NCBI GenBank assembly: GCA_022813625.1
Contig: JAKLMB010000006.1
Coordinates: 310,001 to 374,000 of the forward strand
Reading direction: 5' to 3'
DNA: 64,000 nt
From: Aaosphaeria pasadenensis
Taxonomy: Eukaryota; Ascomycota; Dothideomycetes; Pleosporales
Shown: one piece after another, positions 32,992 through 45,122 of the stretch
How the letters are laid out: every line of letters begins with the position of its first letter
Numbering within the stretch: the first letter of the stretch is position 1
Program-made: the position numbers and the translations under genes
Notes under the pieces: model-generated
The model's input: the letters and a program-made list of their open reading frames with translations, nothing else
Told to the model about the DNA's origin: nothing
Database searches by the model: none

Positions 32992-35280
32992 TTAATCTCG
33001 TCCAGACATAGTCCATCGCCTTTTCGGGCCTTTGGCGTGCTCGCTGATTTCTTCGAGTCGTGGTGGTCCCCAGAGCCCGTTCGTCGTCTTCGACGCCTTG
33101 GGAATCCAAAGGCCTTGCTGGCTCTGGCTCTGGCTCCTAGATAAGACCTTGGGCAAAGGTGGAACATGGTCGTTTTCCGCATGATGCTCTTGCTCAGTTT
33201 TCACCGCGGTAGCATCTTTAGCGTTTTTGTCTGCTCCGGTGTGTCCATTCTGCTGCCTTGTGCTGGCAGCTGGTTTGTGCTCCTGGAAGTTAGCAACCAT
33301 CTCGGAACCAGGGCTTACTCTGCCATCTGCCGGTTCCGAGGGGGTCGGTGGTTTGAGGCTTGACCAAAGACCCAGGGACGGTGAGGCGGACCCCTGCGAA
33401 GCTCCAGAGTAGAATTGGGAAGACCCTGATGTGGAACTACGTCTGATGCTTCCCAGTGAGCTGTTAACTGCCCTCCATGGCTGCCCCAGAGATACTGGAG
33501 AATCAATTGGACTGTTGGTGGTGCTCGTGCCAGTAAAACGGCGTCGATACTCTAGTGACGGGCTCGCCACAGTAACTGCTGGGGATTGTGGTTGAGGGAG
33601 CTTCGCAGGATCAACACCAGGACGCAAGTGGTCTACCGAAGCGATCATCTTCATCTCGTACTCGTGTGCCATCCCTACGTCCACAACTGAACGCCTACGT
33701 GGCAGAGGTGGAGCAGACAGAGATGGCCTTCGTGGTTCAGTCCTCTTCACAGCCATCGACAAAGACGCTGTGGCCACGTCAATGAGGACAGGCTGATTGG
33801 TTATCGCACCCACCAATGCATTACATCCAGCACCATGGGTAACGAGGATCAACACAAGCTCTTCATCTTCATCCTCCTCTTCCGGTGGAGGTGGTGGTGC
33901 TGGTTCGCGTTTCGCGGAGGGACGCTGGAGCAAGGGCAGCGGAGAGCAGCGAGCGAAGGGATGCGCACGGTATGTGAACCCCTGGAAGTGATCCTGCACT
34001 CGTTCACTTCCATACTCCTTGTACCAAGTCATCATCCCGGCTAGTCCCCGACGAAACCGTTTGTGCATGGTACTCCATTCATCCCCAAATTCGCCGCCGT
34101 CTCCCCATTCTTGCGGGGGCCGCATGCTGTTCCACTGGAAGTCGATGTCCAGGCAGGCGTCTCGAGCATGGGCGACGTATCCTCTAGGTATAGGATCTGC
34201 GGGTGACACTGCATATGATGGCACCGGCGGGTCATAGATATGGTCGGGAGCTTTGTGCGTTGTGACAAGAGACGAAAGGCCCCTTTCCCTCGACCCAGAG
34301 TTGCGTCTAACGAGGCAGTTTTGACTATTAGACCGCTCGCGGTTTCGCGGTAGCGCTTGAGCCAAGCTCCCCATCGCTGGAAACCCTCCATCCTGCGTAG
34401 CTCTCCGGCTACCAGGCGAAGCTGGTCCAGGGCTCCTCACCCACCCTCCAGGGAAATGACCATGGTGGTGGACGACCTTTCGCTGGACCTCGATGTAATC
34501 TGCCCTCCGAAGCAGATCTGCTTTCGCTGTAGCCACCATCAGAGTCGAACCCGGTGGGGGAGTAATATCGGTATAGTAATCCGGTGAGAGCCACTCCCCC
34601 AGGAATGCGTCCACGCGAAGTAATATCTTGTCCGGTCCAATGTGTGTCTTGGGGAAGACTTCGAGGTTCGCGTCTGCGGTATTCTTGGGAGATGGCGGCT
34701 GCACGGCAGGGGCCGATGTGGTATTGAGGGTCAGTGGAGATTGGCTCTCCACACTACCGCGAGGCTTTGGTTCTGGCGTCTTCACAGTTGTGACAGGTGG
34801 GGCCTGGAACTGCGATATGCCCGCTGCAATGGCGGTACTCGTCTGAACGCACCTCAGAAACGGACTGGAATGTATGATAATCTTTTGCCGTCGCTTCGGG
34901 CGTTGCGATCCATCCGCAATGCTAGCTCTGTGTTCTCCTACGGCATCCAATGGACTGAAGTTGAGATGTGCGAGATCGGCATTGGCGTTGCTGGCCTTTT
35001 CGTCGGCCTCTGCCTTTTGCACTCGGTCATGCAGGAGCGAGGCGATGCGCAATCCCAATGCTTTTGACTGTGTCCAACCGCCGTATGTCAAGGGAGGGTC
35101 GTATGGCGCGGGCGAGGTGAGGTGCCATGCTTGGTCCGCAGCATCTAGTCTGGCTCCATGCCTGGATTGTAATTGATTAGCCAAAAGGTCGGGACGATTG
35201 CTTGCGTGGAACACATAGAAGAATAATGACCTTGGGAAATCCTACCTTGCGACAATGACGACAGCAGGTTCCTTCCCCAT
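32992..35280 (-). CDS. histidine phosphatase superfamily protein (phosphoglycerate mutase-like) with long disordered insertions
   Basis: Model: complement(join(32992..35161,35246..35280)), 734 residues. The first exon is only 35 nt and the 84-nt intron splits the Arg codon of the catalytic VARHGAR motif, so the exon is needed for activity. Branch-1 landmarks: phospho-accepting His13 (RHG), SSPFLRCVQT at about 110-120, LGEWLS at about 200, and the second catalytic His at about 454 in LVTHGAGCNALVGA. Normally these fit within about 250 residues; here Ser/Pro-rich insertions stretch the domain to over 450. The C-terminal 250 residues are Ser-rich and disordered. Substrate unknown; it may be a protein or small-molecule phosphatase rather than a glycolytic mutase. 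Confidence 0.88.
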
Positions 35281-36827
35281 TGCGGAGGTCTGGTCTGGCG
35301 CTCTTCAAATTTCCCGGCGCACCTATCGAGGTGAAGGGTACTGGTGGGATCCTCGCATACAGCGGCGGCGTGGTCGGAAATCTGCAGGGTCCAGGAAGAG
35401 GGAGGTGGAAGTGCCAGTAGATGTGAGAGTCCGGATAATTGTCTTTGACAGGTATATAGTAGGTCAGAGAGTGTTGTGTGAGGTGGACGAATTGATTGTA
35501 GGTGTGAGGGAAGATGTAGGGTAGCGTCGGCGGTGGTAGTTAATGGAATCGATAAAGTGAGGGATGGAACATGGAAGGAGGGACTGAGCTATGACCTTAA
35601 TGACATGGACCCGTATAAACCCCCGCTAAACTTAAAACTTTAACTCGACTTAATTCGACGACTCGGTCAGTTGGTACCTGTAGTATTACCTGTAGTACCT
35701 GTCACCTGTCCTGTCTCATTGTGCCTCTGTGCCTCCGCTTACCTGTCTCGGAACCTTTGTATCTCTCTCGCCATTGTTAATAGACTCCGACTCGGAAGTC
35801 CCCTCTCCTCTCGTATCTAACAAGTCACAACTCCATAGGTTCATCCTTTTCTTCTATTTCTATAACAGCTGACATCTGATGACTTGACAAACGGAACAAT
35901 TCCCTGCAATCCCTACCCTCTCCTTTTCCTTCCTTCCTTCCTTCTTCCTCCGTTTTTCTCATCCCTCCGCCTCCGTAATTACCTCCGCCGTTTCCAACAT
36001 TACATTACCAATCCACCCTCCCCCCTGCTCCACAAAAAGGGCAAAAAAAGCAAAGAAATATTACTATTCAACTCCCTCCGACGAATCCGAACCTTACGCG
36101 TACCTACCTAAATGTACAGTAACCATCACTGTGCTTGCAGTGTGCACCTACATAAATCGTACCCCGTAACCATAGGTATCCAACAACATCCCCCTCCCCT
36201 CTGTCTAAGACATAAAAGAAACGTCTAGACCCCAACCACCACAGTATTGCATCTACCGTTTCGCGTCTCCCCACGGAAACAAAGGTCATAGCTCCTGATC
36301 TTACGTTTCGAAACCAACGAACGACGCACTGATCACGCTCCCACTCGCTCACCTTTCCCCGCATCTTCCCAGCCTCGCTTCGCCAACCCATTGAATGGTA
36401 GTGATGGGGTTGAACTGGTGGCGTTATCTGCGTCGTGAGACCCTTCCTTCCCCATGCCTCCCCCTCTCGCTCCGTTGTAATAACTTTTGAGGAAACGCTG
36501 TCATGCCACGGGGAAATTCACAAAGATGCGGAGGTAAGGTTCGGCTTTTGGTGTCCTGGAGGAATGGTTGCCTGATGCGGACTAGCGTGTGGAGTGTATG
36601 TTTCTCGGGACATTGGAGGCCGGGGACTGAGAGTGTACGCTGAGGTTTGAAGTATGTGGTGGTGATTGTATGTGATTGCATTTCAAGTCATGATGTATAG
36701 GTATAGGTGTAGAGATAAATTTTGTGTAGGTTGTTAAACCATGCTGCTCAGCTAAGTAAAGTATAAGTAGGTAAACGATGCAAATGAATGACCCCAAACG
36801 CCTACAATGACAACATAAAAACGACGA
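35281..36827. other. 1.5 kb intergenic region, histidine phosphatase promoter
   Basis: Both neighbours are on the minus strand. 35660-35740 has repeated ACCTGTAGTA/ACCTGTC words, and 35925-36060 is a pyrimidine tract with CCTT units. No gene recognised; the frames here are short and low complexity. Confidence 0.5.
35925..35975. repeat. polypyrimidine tract with CCTT microsatellite
   Basis: About 50 bases almost free of purines on the plus strand, including four to five tandem TTCC units (around 35928-35944). Located in the upstream region of the histidine phosphatase gene. Confidence 0.75.
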
Positions 36828-37789
36828 TTACTCCAAGTAATCACCCCCCGTCTCCTTATGAATGACATCAAACAACGGCTTCGCAGAGAAGTAACCCGCG
36901 ACCTTCGACCCAACAGCCTTATACGTATACGCCGCATCCTCCTCATGAATCTTCACCGTCTCCCCGCCCCTGCCACCCGCCGCCGCATCCGCCATAAGCT
37001 GCGCATGGCAGCACTTCTCGAGACTCACGAACCAAAACACCGTCTCCTCGATCGTCTCACCCACCGTCAACAACCCATGGTTCTGTAGCAGCGCGGCCTT
37101 GTTGTTACCGAGCGCGCGCGCGATGTTCTTGCCCTCCTCCTCCGCGAACACGATCCCGTTGAAGGACTCGTACAGCACGTGGTCGTTGTGGAAGGCGCAG
37201 GAGTCCTGGGTGATGATGTCGAGTTTGCGGCCGAGGGCGCAGAAGCTGCGGCCGTGGATGCTGTGCGAATGCGCGGCGGCGTTGACGTCGGGTCGTGCTT
37301 GGTGGATGGCGGAGTGGATCATGTAGGCGGCGGTGTTGAGGAGGCGGCAGGGCCCGCCGTCGATTACTTCGCCGGCTTCGTTCACGAGGATCAGGTCCGA
37401 GGCTTTGATGAGGGAGAAGGCGACGCCGAAGGGGTTGACCCAGAAGGTGTCGGGGTTGACGGGGTCCTGGGGGGACAGTGTGAGTATGGTTGGTGTTTAT
37501 GACGTCTATGTATGATAGGAAGACTTACTCGCAGGGTGATGTGTCCAGCAACACCTTCGTCGAATCCATACTTGCCGAAGATGCGGAATGCGGCTGCTAA
37601 CCGTCCCTTGAGGTACGCACGCTCTTTGTACGGATCGTCGAACTTGGGCGGCTTGGGGAGCTGCATCTTCTTCATCTTGACCTCTACCGTCTCTTCAGCG
37701 ATGGCCGGCTCGTGGGGTGCAATGTTGGCGTCGGTTGGGGCATCCGAGGACCCTCCATTGAGGGACTCCACGGCGGACGGTGGTGCCAT
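36828..37789 (-). CDS. class II aldolase / adducin family protein
   Basis: Zinc-dependent fold shared by fuculose-phosphate aldolase, ribulose-5-phosphate epimerase and adducin heads; fungal members of this type are uncharacterised. Model: complement(join(36828..37466,37529..37789)), 299 residues, one 62-nt intron. Zn-ligand histidines are visible in AAAHSHSIHGRSF and in NHGLLTVG. AGHITLRDPVNPDTFWVNPFG across the splice is the usual domain start, and VIDGGPCRLLNTAAYMIHSAI is also typical. A 60-residue acidic N-terminal extension precedes the domain. It ends in GGDYLE with no targeting signal seen. A TATA-like element lies about 60 bp upstream. Confidence 0.9.
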
Positions 37790-37847
37790 ATTGGTGGTGT
37801 TTGACGAATTGGTTGGAGCCCGAGGTGTTGCAGTGTAATGGTATGGT

Positions 37848-37856
37848 ATATATAAA
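37848..37856 (-). promoter_or_regulatory. TATA-like element of the class II aldolase gene
   Basis: A TATATATA-type stretch about 60 bp upstream of the minus-strand start codon at 37789. Weak evidence from position and composition only. Confidence 0.35.
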
Positions 37857-38773
37857 GGTGCCAGCGAGGAGCAAAAGCAACAACTAGTTATAAAGCAACC
37901 TCAAACCGATAAGCCCAAAGTCCGAAGTTCGCACTCAAAGCCCTCAGTTAACGAACAGATAGCAAAGTCAGACACCGAATCTTATCAATGCCAGCGGGGC
38001 CCTTGCGCCGTCTCGGGCGTCTCTTTGTTCTTATACTGTCGTATCCCCCCTGGTACATAACCCACTCACCCAATTGTCGATAAGATGCCGCACACTATGC
38101 CTCGGAACATACATAGTGGTTAACGGGTATTGTCCGTAGGGCGTGTGCTTTATGCACGCCTTTCCCCACACTTCGTGTCCTGCACGCTGACGTTTTGCCG
38201 GTTTGGGGCAAGATCGGTGGTGGGAGGTTGTCGTGCGTGAATGACTAGAATGGTAATTCGAGGGTTGTGGTTGGGTCGGGAGGGGACGAGACGAAAGCGG
38301 GGGTGCGCTGGATGGAGGGCTAAGAGGGTAGTGGAGGTAAACAGGATGGCGGAATCTTTTCCGAGGGGTGTGCTATCCGATACGAGTGACTATGATGAGT
38401 ATTGTCTGTTAGTAAACATTCGTCGACGAATATAGTGTCAGCTTAGGTTATCTGTAGTGTGTTTGGTGTGAACATATTGAGAGATCGTTGAGTGAACGGT
38501 GGGTCTATGTATGTTTACAGCCAATGACGTCGTATTGGAAAGGGACTGAGTCAACATCTTGAAATCCTAAGGTATCATCTTATCGCCAAGGTGACGAGAA
38601 GTCCATTCTCTCTTTTTATGCCAATATGTATCATTCGATCATAATTCCTTATCCTATCTTCTAGATATGTTCCCAAGCCGTATATGATTTTTTGTTCTCT
38701 CAGTCGCTCGTAAAATCGTAAGCCAAACACCAAAACAGGACCCATATCAAAGTGTCCTGACCAATCTCACTGA
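37857..38773. other. intergenic, aldolase promoter and 3' side of the nucleotidase gene
   Basis: About 900 bp between minus-strand genes. No coding frame, repeat or RNA gene recognised. Confidence 0.55.
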
Positions 38774-40936
38774 CTACTCTGACGAAGAATCGACATTATT
38801 CACGTCTTTGATTCTTCCCTCCAACCTGGGCGCAATCGCCTTGGTCCAATTGACCTCAAACTCTCCAACCTCGAGCTCGTCACACGCCTTGGGCGCATAC
38901 TTCAAACCCGCCAACCTCCACCACTTCCTCATAACCCCCCTCGCAACCTTCAACTCCCTCTCCGTAAACATGATCGGCTTCGTATCATCATAAACCGGCC
39001 CATCGTCATGGTCGCTATCGTTCTCCGCCTCGCTGTCACTCGGCGTCGGCGCATCGTCCCTCCTCAACGACATCATTCTCGGATGCTTTGGCGCAGCAAT
39101 AGGGCTGCGAGGCGACGGATCGTGAAAGCTATGGTTCCTCTGCAATGACATCTGCACGCGATCGAACTTGCGATCCATGCTCTTCCCCCAGCGCTTCCAC
39201 TTGCCGAGCACCTTGAGGGACATGAAGTACTGGCGAAGGATGGTCGAGATCAGTACACCCGTCTCCTCAGTGATGATCTCCTTCGCCGTCCCGCCCTCCT
39301 CCTCGATCAGAAGCGACGTGTATCCGTCTTTTCCTCGCCCCATGTACCCGCGCGTCGCGAGCACGTATTCTCGCTCGAAGTCGATGGGGGCGTCGGCGAT
39401 CTGCGCGCTCACGATGCGGGAGTTCGGCGGCTTGGTGTAGTCGACCTCGAAATTGATGTTGGAGACCTGTGGGAAGCGGCCTTCGAGGGCAGGGTAGTTG
39501 GATACGCCGTTCTCGAGGGCATCCCAGATTTGTTTGCCGGTCACTTTGAGGACGACGACGGGGTCTTCGAACGGGAAGCAGTTGACGATGTCTTTGAGGC
39601 GGAGCACGCCTGGGGGGTAGATCTGGTCGCCGCGGATGGTGCCGGACGCCATGATGCAGCAGTCGGCGTCGTAGTAGTATCGCATGAGGTCGCAGACGAA
39701 GTTGCCGATGTTGGACTCTTTCGTTCGGACGGTCGTGAAGCGGGCGTCCAGTGGAGCGGCAGTGTATCCTATCATCCAACGTCAGTCAAACCAATGCTAT
39801 CAGAAATGCAAAGTGGAAACATACCAATAGGCCTATCAAGCTTCTCCCTCAACCTTCTCGTCAACTTCTCAACCAACGCTTTCGCCGCCTCATCCTTGGG
39901 TATACTCCGCACGACATCCCTCCTCACGATCTTGAAGTCCCAGCCCTCACCCTCCCTCCTCCACGCCTCAATATGACTCAACTGCTTGAAATCCGTCCCG
40001 GACCTCAGCACATGCGTGCCATTGATGAAGCTATGCGAGTAGTAATGATCATGACCACCCAGCACGATATCAATCAACCCGCCACCCGTCAACTCCGCCA
40101 ACTTATTATCATTCGGCTCTCGTTGATGCGTGACCGCGACTATGATCTCCGCGCCCTGCGCCTTCAACCCAGGTATCAATTCCTTCGCGGTCGCGGACGC
40201 CGACTTGTAGATGATGTCCGGCGGCAGCGAATTGATCGTGTCGAGCCACTCTCGCTCGGCAAGCCCGATCACGCCGACCTTGATGCCGTTTGACGACTCG
40301 AGCATGTGCGTCTTGCCTGCGTTGCCGAGCGGGACGCCGTCGCCGAGGGCTGGGTCGAGGACGTTGGCGAGGAGCCAGGGAAACTTGCATTGTGTGGATA
40401 GATGGCGGAATTGCTTGACGCCGAAATCGAGGTCGTGGTTCTGTATAGGTTTTACCCTCTTGTTAGTGTCGTGTGCGTGGTTGGTGGTGATTGAGACAAA
40501 GTAGAATGGGGAAGGGTAGACTTACGCCGACACAAGCTACGTCAGTGCCTATGGCATTGAGTACGGGTATCATATGGCTACCTATAACCAAGTCAGCAAG
40601 TCCCATAATCCAAATTTTTCACCATGTCCCTGAAGTAAATATATCGAGGAAGCTTTACTCACCCTTCGTCACACTGCTCTCCAAACTAGGATTAAAAGCA
40701 TCTCCCGAGAAGAACGTCAGCAACTCCGACTGCCCCGCAAACCTCTCATCATTCCTGTAGTAATTCACGAGCGTCTGGAACCTCGCCACGCCGCCGACGG
40801 GCTCCGCAGACGAGGAATCAACGTGGTAAACATCGTTGTAGTGCAGCAGGCGCAGGTCGGGCGGGGTACCCGAGGGGTAGCTTTCGGGGGTAAAGACGGG
40901 CTGTTCTTCTGAGGTTATGGAGGCGTTTTCGGGCAT
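38774..40936 (-). CDS. 5'-nucleotidase / 2',3'-cyclic phosphodiesterase family protein (UshA-like)
   Basis: Metallophosphoesterase with a C-terminal 5'-nucleotidase domain, expected to remove phosphate from nucleotides. Model: complement(join(38774..39768,39825..40440,40526..40581,40663..40936)), 646 residues. The dinuclear metal site is visible in order: LLHYNDVYHV, FFSGDAFNPS, GNHDLDFG (its Gly-Asn joined across an intron), VAVTHQREPND and GGHDHYYSH. The C-terminal domain has KESNIGNFVCDLMRYYYDADC and RGYMGRGKDGYTSL, typical substrate-binding text. No signal peptide, so probably intracellular, unlike many family members. The last 120 residues include an acidic Ser-rich segment (SDSEAENDSDHDDG). 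All three introns (56, 85 and 81 nt) restore the frame at conserved motifs. Confidence 0.92.
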
Positions 40937-41961
40937 TGTGGATGGTGCATGAATTGGGTCTTTTTTTTTCTTCCAAAAAGAGAATCGAGAGAGGGAGGAA
41001 ATTTTAAGTAGTTATTATCAATCACTTTTGACACTTTTGGGACAGCGAACTGGAAATACAGCCGCATACTAGCGGTCTGACAATCCCCCGTTGTCCCCCA
41101 GCTCTCCAGCCAGTTGTAGGCGCAGAGTAGTAAGGGTTTCGCTTAGTTTGTAGGACGAAGATCCACTGCGCGGTCTATGACCCTTGTCAGCACCCGTCAG
41201 CTACCGTCATCCTTCCACTTCCATGCCTTGCGGGGTTAGTCCAGGTCCTAGTTGACTGTTAATGGGTGAGTAGTGGTAGTGGTGATCGATCGGTTTTACC
41301 AGCAGACAAAGCCAGTATCTCGTAACAAGACGAGAAAGGGCAATGAACTGTGGTTAGTGGATTGTAATCAATCAAGTAAGTTCCTGAAATTTGAAGATAT
41401 TGCAAGCTTGATCACATTGATGTACACAGATGGACATGGTGGAAAACATGGTAAGGCAGTTTCGTCTACATATGAATATTATTGGCAGCCCAAGATGGTC
41501 GCTGGTAAACCCAAACATCTTGGTAAACCGCTGACAACAGTTCAGATACAGCTATAACTGTAGTCTCAGATAACCTTAACTCCTGATGTATGACCACATC
41601 CTGGGCCCAATCTAGGCACTGAAGATGGGTAACGCTGAAATAGCGGTAGTGGAAGGAAATAAAGGAAAGTAAATGATGATGAGGGAAAACAAAAAACGTA
41701 GAGGTATCCCATTCCGCGCCGAAGGCAGAAGCACAAGTTGCAAGACCAAGGTTCCAGTGTTTCGTTCCAGACCTTCAACGTCGTGGCATCTATGAGCAGA
41801 GAGCCACCAAATCCCGTGTACGCCGATTGTCCAGATACCCGATAAATCAAACCCATTTAGAGAGCATCCCAGCCATCCCAAAGGCCAAGCTTTCCTCTAG
41901 CTCTACCTTTACCTTTAGAACCTTGACCAGAACCCGAACTCCTTGAACTCCGACATAATTC
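40937..41961. other. intergenic, nucleotidase promoter and 3' side of the ING gene
   Basis: 1 kb between minus-strand genes. A 94-codon plus-strand frame at 41273-41557 has no recognisable domain. Nothing else seen. Confidence 0.5.
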
Positions 41962-44121
41962 CTATTGTCTACTGCTTCCCGGACGACCGCCCTTTCCCTT
42001 GCCAGTGGTCCGGTTGTAGGCCTCCTTGCACTGGTCGCTGCAGAACCACTTGGTGCGCGACGGCGGTGGCTTGTCCAAGTTGACGCAGGCCAGATGGAAC
42101 CATTCTCGCGGGCATGACTCGTTGTCACAGCCCACCATGGCTCCGTAGGAGACTTCGTTACAGAAGCAGAATCGGGGTTCATCGCCATCTTCATCAGCCC
42201 CGTCGCTGTATTCGGGGTCGGGCACCACGGACGACGCAGAAGATGGTGGATCGGGCTTCGTAACCTCTTTGGTAGCTTTGAGAGCGGGAGAGGCTGCACT
42301 GTTTGTCGTTTGTGCACTCTTCTTGGGACCACGCTTCGAAACTGTTCCAGTGGAAGTGCTGTTGTTCTCAGATGATGTCTGGGAGGCGCCGTTGCCGTTG
42401 TTGGCGTTGCGTGTGCTTCGACTTCGCGCCATGGGTATTTCGGGGAATGCACTGACGACAGGCGTAGCTGTTTTGGATGATTTGCTGGCCTTCGTTGTGT
42501 TGACTGGGGCTGGTGTAGGGACGTCGATCTCCATCTTTTCTGGCTCTTCAACCTCAGGTTCTTCGTGTTTGAGAGTGGAAGGTTTGGGAGGTTGAGGAGG
42601 CTCGGGGACTTCCTTAGGTGTAGGGACTTTTGTCGACGTGGTCTCCCGGGTAGTTGCTACCGGTTGCTCGGGCTCTTCCACAGCAGTGGTTGTCGGAGGA
42701 GGGCGTATGGAGTGTGAGGAGGATGGGCGACGACCGTTCGGTGCCTCTTGAGCGACTGAGGCCACCGAGTTTGCAGTCGAATTCTTTCTAGCACGAGCAG
42801 ATGCTGGCCGATCAGCAGCTCCGCCTGTCGCCTTGGAAATGGCAAAGCTAGAAGCAAGTGGCGATGAGGCGAGAGGGGGGGAATGGGTAGGCAATTGATT
42901 CTTCCGCTGAGCTTGTTCCAGGCCAGTACGAGGCTTTCGCTTTGGACCACCCTCTGCTGCAGGTGTAGCTCTTGGACTGCCGCCACCCCTCCCACTTCCT
43001 CCAGCAGCTTTGAGCGCGCCGCTGAGCGACCTCTCCATTGCTGGAGCGGCTGCTGTGGCAGCAGCGGCCGCAGCCAATGCTTTCTCGGTCTTTTTCCGCT
43101 TGCCTCCTGGTTGTGCCACTCCGTTATTCATGATACCCAATCCAACTGCGGCACCCGCATCTGCTGCGACCGCCTTACGTTTATGGGTTTTCTTGACGGG
43201 GCGATCTTCGAATTCGGAGTCAACGTGGTTGTGTCGGTTTCGTTTGTTGGCCAACATGGCCTCGCGTCTAGCTTCGCTCTTAGCAGCGATTGAGTCAACA
43301 TCGTGAACATGCTGCGCGGCAGCAGCCAGATTGTTCGCTGCGACCACCTCTCTTCGTTGTCGCTCGTGTGATGCTCCACCTTTCTTCTTCTCTTCCTTAT
43401 CGGCATAGGCCCAGTGTGTGAGGCTTCCATAGCGGGCCTCCTCGCTGATCTCTTCATCGAGGTGGGCATACGAATTGAGCATGCGCGCAAGACCTCTGTC
43501 CTTAGTTCCTTTGGCTGAGTTCAGTACAACCATTTTCTCATCTAGTGTAGCAAGCATTGATGCCAGAACGACACGCAGACGGAGGAACAGCTCGCGGCGC
43601 TCAAGCTGAGCCTGCTCGGACTGAGGGAGGCCGCTGCGGTCGGCAGGAAGCTGATCGACCGAGTTCGACAGTGGTTGAACAGAACCATCCTGCGTCATAG
43701 AGCCGTTGACGCTGTTATTTGCGCTGTTGTCACCCGCTGCGAGGGTCTGGGTGGCTGAGTGTCGCTCGCGGACGGTTGGGACGGGTTGGCGCGCGATCTC
43801 TCGGAAGAGCTGCTCGAGCATCTGCTCGGAATCGTGCATTTTCGCCTCCACTTCCTTGAACATAGAAAAGTGCTTGATGAGTTCTTTTGGAAACGCATCT
43901 ACCGCCTGTGTGAAGTGTGTGAGGGCTGGGAGGAATCCCGGGTTCGAATTCACCGCTGGCGGTGTCTGTTCTAGCCCGCCCATGGCAGAGAGTCTGCCCG
44001 CGAAGGTGCGCGCATAGTAATTGGTAGGTCTCGTAACGCTCGTACGGCCTTGTCGCGTTGATTGACGGCGGTCTGAAGCTGTGGTAGCCACCGCAGTGCG
44101 CGAGCTGCCCGCCGGTGGCAT
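41962..44121 (-). CDS. ING-family PHD-finger chromatin protein
   Basis: Histone H3K4-methyl reader subunit of a histone acetyltransferase or deacetylase complex (yeast relatives: Pho23 in Rpd3L, Yng1 in NuA3, Yng2 in NuA4). Intronless frame of 719 residues. The N-terminal ING helical domain is seen at about 62-110 (FLPALTHFTQAVDAFPKELI, HDSEQMLEQLFREIA). The C-terminal PHD finger (about 651-700) has CFCNEVSYGAMVGCDN, CPREWFHLACV and KWFCSDQC, including the aromatic-cage Tyr and Trp, and a basic tail (GKGKGGRPG) that could bind phosphoinositides. Between them lie about 500 residues of Ala/Ser/Thr/Lys-rich disorder. The long linker fits Pho23-like proteins of filamentous fungi, but I cannot choose among the three with certainty. 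Confidence 0.93.
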   Translation of the reverse strand: MPPAGSSRTAVATTASDRRQSTRQGRTSVTRPTNYYARTFAGRLSAMGGLEQTPPAVNSNPGFLPALTHFTQAVDAFPKELIKHFSMFKEVEAKMHDSEQMLEQLFREIARQPVPTVRERHSATQTLAAGDNSANNSVNGSMTQDGSVQPLSNSVDQLPADRSGLPQSEQAQLERRELFLRLRVVLASMLATLDEKMVVLNSAKGTKDRGLARMLNSYAHLDEEISEEARYGSLTHWAYADKEEKKKGGASHERQRREVVAANNLAAAAQHVHDVDSIAAKSEARREAMLANKRNRHNHVDSEFEDRPVKKTHKRKAVAADAGAAVGLGIMNNGVAQPGGKRKKTEKALAAAAAATAAAPAMERSLSGALKAAGGSGRGGGSPRATPAAEGGPKRKPRTGLEQAQRKNQLPTHSPPLASSPLASSFAISKATGGAADRPASARARKNSTANSVASVAQEAPNGRRPSSSHSIRPPPTTTAVEEPEQPVATTRETTSTKVPTPKEVPEPPQPPKPSTLKHEEPEVEEPEKMEIDVPTPAPVNTTKASKSSKTATPVVSAFPEIPMARSRSTRNANNGNGASQTSSENNSTSTGTVSKRGPKKSAQTTNSAASPALKATKEVTKPDPPSSASSVVPDPEYSDGADEDGDEPRFCFCNEVSYGAMVGCDNESCPREWFHLACVNLDKPPPSRTKWFCSDQCKEAYNRTTGKGKGGRPGSSRQ

Positions 44122-45122
44122 CGTGGGCGAGCGCTTGGGGCAGGGGAGGGAAGAGCTGTGTTCGGTGTAGCTGTTGGGGAGGTTGTAGAGCTTTCAGTAC
44201 GAAGGTAGGAATAAAGCGCGATGTAGTGACGTAGTATCACATCTCAAGCGATATCGAGGGCGCTGTGGGCAAAGTGTGCCCCAAAGTGGTGGAGGAGGAG
44301 GAGGAGGCGTACGGAGCAGAATGACAAGAGAGTTGAGGAGTTCCCTGTGCCCTGGCAGCATCGTGACGGAACAAATCGTGCGGAAATCGGCGGTGCTTGG
44401 TGCCGACGCCCACGTGACCGCGATCTCCCGATCTTGATCAGCCTGAGATTAGATGAGCAGCTCCATCACGTCTGAGGAACAACATTTTAAACTCACAATT
44501 GGGTGAAGGTACCATTTGTCTAAAAGGTATTGAAAACGAAATACGGCTATATTTGGTTCCACGTCGCACCAAAAATGCGGAAAGATACATTGAGACAGTG
44601 GGTGGGCCGAGTCATGGGCACACAAGAGCTCAAAAACAGTAAACAAACGGAACGAATAATTTGGACATTCGGTATTGACATCGGCAATTCATGGACATTG
44701 TTATTCACATTTGAGACATCCAAAACATACGTTGAACAAATCATAAACTTATGTCATGGTTCCCATTTCTGGTAGAACTCACTGAAGAGCAGCTATCTAT
44801 AATGTTCATGCTCGTGCAACATACGGCATTAGGTTTGTGATACAATGCCCCCGGCAATCATGGATCAATTGATAGCCATCCGGCCATTATTGTCATGCTT
44901 GCTTCAAAAGGAAATAACGCCTAGCGCACCGTATAGAGGGAACAATCCAACAGGCTCCTCGATGCAGAATGATAAGAAATATATAACTACACACAGCTTG
45001 AAGGGTATGATAAATAGGGTCTCGAAGGGACTAGGCTATGCATTCAACGGATTAGAAGTAATATGCGAAAGATATGCAATGCGAAGCCGAGTCTAAACAG
45101 CGAAAATATTTCTGTCGTGATT
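44122..45122. other. intergenic, ING promoter and 3' side of the Uds1 gene
   Basis: 1 kb. 44291-44308 is a GGA trinucleotide repeat. 44450-45110 is relatively AT-rich with short frames only. No gene recognised. Confidence 0.55.

Noticed and set aside
41847..42551. 234-codon minus-strand frame over the ING gene
   Set aside because: It is the shifted-frame shadow of the low-complexity ING linker, and its content is biased Arg/Pro/Ser text.
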